This document shows positions 56,701 to 60,000 of a DNA stretch of 60,000 bases, in pieces (the first letter of the stretch is position 1; every line of letters begins with the position of its first letter). The position numbers and the translations under genes were made by a program. The notes beneath the pieces were generated by a model. The model had not been told where the DNA came from and did no database searches. It saw only the letters and a list, made by a program, of their open reading frames with translations. Origin of the DNA: Nematostella vectensis (Eukaryota > Cnidaria > Anthozoa > Actiniaria > Edwardsiidae); NCBI RefSeq assembly GCF_932526225.1, contig NC_064039.1, positions 10,808,139 to 10,868,138 on the forward strand, written 5' to 3'.

Positions 56701-59700
56701 GGGGCAGCGGGTAGTTTGCCTATTTTCAGACCATGCTCTCACATCTGTCTCTTCATAGCTTGTAGTAATTTTTTTTTTTGGACCATGAATTCGAGAATGG
56801 GGGGGGGGGCTGTTTGAACTCCCTGAGACTCCTGGCTATGCTACATGAGTAGACACAATATGTTTTACTCTATATGATCCCGGATGGAAAAGTGAAAACC
56901 TTCAACAGCGGCCTCCCTGGATCCGATTGGATGCAATTTCTGGAGAATATGTATAAGGAATGTGTAAAAGTTAAGGAAAAACAGACAAAACAGAAGTCGA
57001 AAGATTCTGACATTTCATACTTTACTCTTATCAGGGTGCCACCCTCTATATGATCCATAACAAATGTGTTCTGCCTGCTATTCAGGTTGCACAAGGGCTA
57101 CTTGAGTAAAAAAGAAAGGCGCCCTTCCATATCCTCTATCACCACCAAGGAATCGTTCGCATCAGTGCTGGACACACACCCTGGGCGGGAAGCAGATACA
57201 GAGTTCATGCACCGGTTTATTGACGAAGTTGTCATATCTGAGGCCCCGCCCACATCTAGCGACTCAGCACTGGACAGGTTATTGAGTATAACCTCCCAGA
57301 ACATGAGCTTTGAAGCTTGCAAGTTGAAGGCCTATGTTCGAGAGTGCTGGGAGGTAGATAACATTGATGACAACTTCCCGACTGGGGTTCATCCTGACCG
57401 TTACCAAGAGGTGGTCGGGGGTATGTGCCAGTATGTCGTGGACAAGCATTCATCATATGGAGCACTACCTTATGATGCCATCTATGTAAGTCTAAGGATT
57501 TGAGTCGCCAGATCTCAATTGCGTAACAAATAATGCTTCCCCCCCCCCCCCCCCCCCTGGTAAATCCTAAATTTTCCTTGGAGTCCGGTTTTTAGAATTA
57601 CAATTGATAGACTTTTTTTGGTGTTAAGGTAATTTCCTTGAATTGCACTGCGCACCCCTTCTGCGCGTAGTTGCGCGCGCTGTTTGTTCGAATTTCCCGG
57701 TATTAAGTGTGCGCGCGCGCCACAGTTGTGCAAGAAAACAAAGCAAAAGGCGCGCGTTTTTTACTTAAAATCGCTTTGACAGAAAAACGAAGTCGGTTAC
57801 CCCCAATTTTTATTTGCTCAAATAGTTAAATATATACGAAAAAATGATATACTGAAAGAAGAAAAAAAGTTGGCTTGTAGAAGTTTGATTATTTTCTCTT
57901 AAAAGCCGTAAAAATACTTCAAAATGGCGCTTTTTTACCGTAGCGAAAATAGTGTCTTTTAGTGCGATCTCTTAAATGTGATTTGTTTTGAACGTTAGCT
58001 ACTACGGGTTATTGTTTGGGAGATCGGATTTTGGCAGCTCAACAAACAGAACTTAATTTTCTAAAGACTATAGTCACTCTTTTGAAAACAAAGAGTTGGG
58101 ATTTTTCTTGCGCGATCAGTAAAAACGCGTCAACTCTACGCCCCTCTGTTGTGAAAATGAGGTCGGTACCCCCATTTTTTTATTACATTGTTTGAAAGCC
58201 TTTAACTTCAATATTGTTTATGCCAAGTTTAAAAAAAAATCTGGGTTGTAGAACTCTTTCAAGGGAATTACCTTAAAATTCTTTAAATAAGGAATGTCTG
58301 GCTTTTTTCAGGCAAAGATTGAGCATCATCTCATTCCTGTGATCTACAACAGAATTCGTCTTTATACAAGCAAACCTGAGGATGACAGTAAAATACAAAA
58401 GCTGTCCTCTGATCACAGTCAAATAACACAGACAGACATTGGTATAAAGCCGTGTTACCAAGATGTTGGCTTAGCACCCTTTTACCCAGCTATTGCAGCA
58501 TTGAAGAGCATGTCACTCTCAATGACACCGACCAGGAAAATATACAACGTCGTGAAGGCTGCAAAGCTGGTGTTTGAGAAACTGAATGAGCTGGCGGCAC
58601 GAGACAGCAGACAACAGCCTGGTGCAGGTCGGTGGGTTAGGGTGGGGTATATCAGCGAATGCATGTATAACTGTTCATTTTTCAACTATGCAATCGCACT
58701 AAAACAACCCGAGCATTAAGTAAAGACCGCTCCACTGACATTCTGAAAAACTCTGCTTTGCAGTGTCATATTATAAAAGTAGTTTGTACTTTTAAGAACA
58801 AATACAGCAAATGATGCTTGGGATAAAAGTTTGGACCTTTCAACTGACACGCAGTCGTTGAACACGATGTCCAACGATTTTTTCAAAGTCGTCTATTGAT
58901 AAAGTACATACGTAGAATACATTAATTTGATCATAATTTTCCCCATTTTCAGACGAGTTCATGGACGTGTGGGTGTACGTGGTCCTAAAGGCTAACGTCC
59001 CTCATCTCATATCCACCATCACATACCTCAAACAGTACTCAAACCCAAACCTGGGCTTTACCGAGGCTGGGTACTACCTGGCTAGCATAGAGTTCGCATG
59101 TCAGTACATCCTGAGGCTCAGGGAGACGGACTTGTGCAGTAAGCAGCTCACCGGAAAGGAAGACCTTCTAGTGGTGTGTGAGAGGGCCAGGTACCTTACT
59201 ATGGCGGCCGGGGAGGATCCACTGGTAGAGGTGGTGGCGGAGGAGGCGTGGCTTTCGGGGTATGAGTTGTATGCAGTCAAGGAGTGGCAGCTGGACCAAA
59301 CCAGGTGGGTCAAAGTGTACAGCTTTTTCAGACGTTGTGCGAATGTAAGGTAAATCGAATGCCCCTACAGTAGAACTGCTTTATTGTCTAAGGTGTCTGA
59401 TAAATAGAGATTTTATCTATTTTGATTGGCTGAAGAATTTAAAAGAAGGACTTTAGAAAGTGGTGGGATTCTACTGTACCTTGACCGAAAGGTTATGTTG
59501 GCATCAAGTATTTGTGCAAAGGATGGGGAGTAAAAACTCCCTTGACTCAATAGCAGTGATGAAACGTATAATTTAAATACGAATAGACAGGCTCTGCGTT
59601 GATGATTGTCTAATGCCATTCCTTTATTCACAGATTTCGCACGGCCATCCTTATTCCGAGTGCTGAATCCACAGCAAAGGTCTCTATCTCCACCGTGCGA

Positions 59701-60000
59701 CTCAACACACGGACGCTATCTCCAATTCAACTTAAAACTCTTGAAGAAAGTTTTCTTCACCCTCAAGGTTTAGACGGGCTATCATGCATTAGTACCCCAT
59801 GTGGTCAGGCCTTGGTTTTAGACCCCAATAATGTTAACCGTCGCGTCACCTTAATAAGAATCCCTGATGGAAAGTATGATGATTATGAGGAGGATATAAA
59901 ATGGTATTGCACGCTGGAGAGGCTTAGCTGTCTCTGCAGCACCCTCACAGAACACCGTTCATATAACCCCTCAAGCTCCGTGGAATGTTTTGAGGGTGAA
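53766..60000 (+). CDS. VPS9-domain protein, probable Rab5-family GEF (3' partial)
   Basis: VPS9 domains load GTP on Rab5-type GTPases of early endosomes. Exons: 53766-54173, 55938-56077, 57086-57485, 58312-58627, 58953-59304, and 59634 to the window edge. Phases match and give 661 residues so far. Residues 1-180 are charged and helical (coiled-coil-like, for example FEDWVQSNEQIFQLQSKILD). The helical bundle starts near 316 (AKIEHHLIPVIYNRIRLY) and the VPS9 core is DEFMDVWVYVVLKANVPHL to EAGYYLASIEFACQYIL (about 422-475), which lines up well with Rabex-5. The acidic finger Asp and the core Tyr are kept, but the family Pro four residues after the Asp is Asp and the Thr after GYY is Ala. The C-terminal region (FRTAILIPSAE, RVTLIRIPDGKYDDYEED) is unrecognised and runs off the window. 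Which VPS9 subfamily it belongs to is unclear. Confidence 0.82.
54845..55423. mobile_element. PIF/Harbinger-like MITE, 579 bp, TAA target duplication
   Basis: The ends GACCCTGTTCACATGGATCC and its reverse complement are nearly perfect for about 50 bp (continuing GGA(C/T)GAATATTCG). TAA lies on both sides (54842-54844 and 55424-55426), the 3-bp duplication typical of PIF/Harbinger. Subterminal GTGCGCAAG and GTTCACAC words recur inverted. No transposase. It sits in the first intron of the VPS9 gene. Confidence 0.75.
56868..57056 (+). other. Insert flanked by 13-bp direct repeats, with a broken coding-like frame
   Basis: CTCTATATGATCC occurs at 56868-56880 and again at 57044-57056. The plus-strand frame between them is open and reads IPDGKVKTFNSGLPGSDW and on through a Lys-rich stretch to YFTLIRVPP, then stops. 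PG-DW followed by a basic stretch is reminiscent of the DNA-binding region of pogo/Tigger-type transposases, but the match is short. It ends 29 bp before exon 3 of the VPS9 gene and has no donor site, so I do not include it as an exon. Confidence 0.35.
57628..58272. mobile_element. Non-autonomous element with TTAA target duplication
   Basis: The ends are GGTAATTTCCTTGAA and, reversed, GGTAATTCCCTTGAA. TTAA flanks both sides (57624-57627 and 58273-58276), as in piggyBac and Kolobok elements. Inside are CpG-rich GCGCGC tracts and a repeated AGTCGGT(T)ACCCCCA motif at about 57792 and 58163. There is no coding capacity. It fills almost the whole intron between exons 3 and 4 of the VPS9 gene. Confidence 0.7.

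Overview
The window is animal nuclear DNA. Genes are split into many short exons with GT/AG introns, code on both strands, and sit among many short inverted-repeat transposons, minisatellites and long G or C runs. The protein families (class A peptide GPCR, mitochondrial SUV3 helicase, VPS9 protein) are metazoan. The mix looks like an invertebrate, perhaps an anthozoan cnidarian, but that is an impression; I could run no database search.

Layout. From 1 to about 13.5 kb lies one plus-strand class A neuropeptide-type GPCR gene: a CCAAT/TATA promoter near 5.35-5.44 kb, a probable untranslated exon ending at 5659, and three coding exons (9469-9511, 12173-12331, 12577-13475) that join to a 366-residue receptor. 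From 13.5 to 20.4 kb I see only non-coding DNA. From 53487 down to 20401 on the minus strand runs a complete 18-exon SUPV3L1/SUV3 mitochondrial RNA helicase gene. I could place every exon with compatible phases; the joined CDS is 2316 nt and encodes 771 residues. Head to head with it, across a 278-bp shared promoter with YY1-type motifs, starts a plus-strand VPS9-domain gene (53766 to beyond the right edge).

The SUPV3L1 introns hold most of the unusual material. They contain a broken 2-oxoglutarate/Fe(II) oxygenase gene nested on the opposite strand (24415-25940), a 2.7-kb foldback transposon with 10-bp target duplications, several MITEs, and a minisatellite array of about 16.7 kb (unit 35 bp, roughly 470 units) that fills nearly all of one 17.5-kb intron and contains a recent tandem duplication of about 6.1 kb.

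The most interesting pattern is that several minisatellites start exactly at exon-intron borders and carry copies of the adjoining splice site. One array repeats an exon 3' end plus its 5' splice site at 76-79 bp spacing. Another repeats a 3' splice site at 60-64 bp spacing. The oxygenase donor is repeated in its flanking array. The giant array begins with a 60-bp duplication of the SUPV3L1 exon-6 donor. I propose that these arrays grew by tandem duplication seeded at splice junctions, leaving rows of decoy splice sites. This is inference from sequence layout and needs RNA and long-read data.
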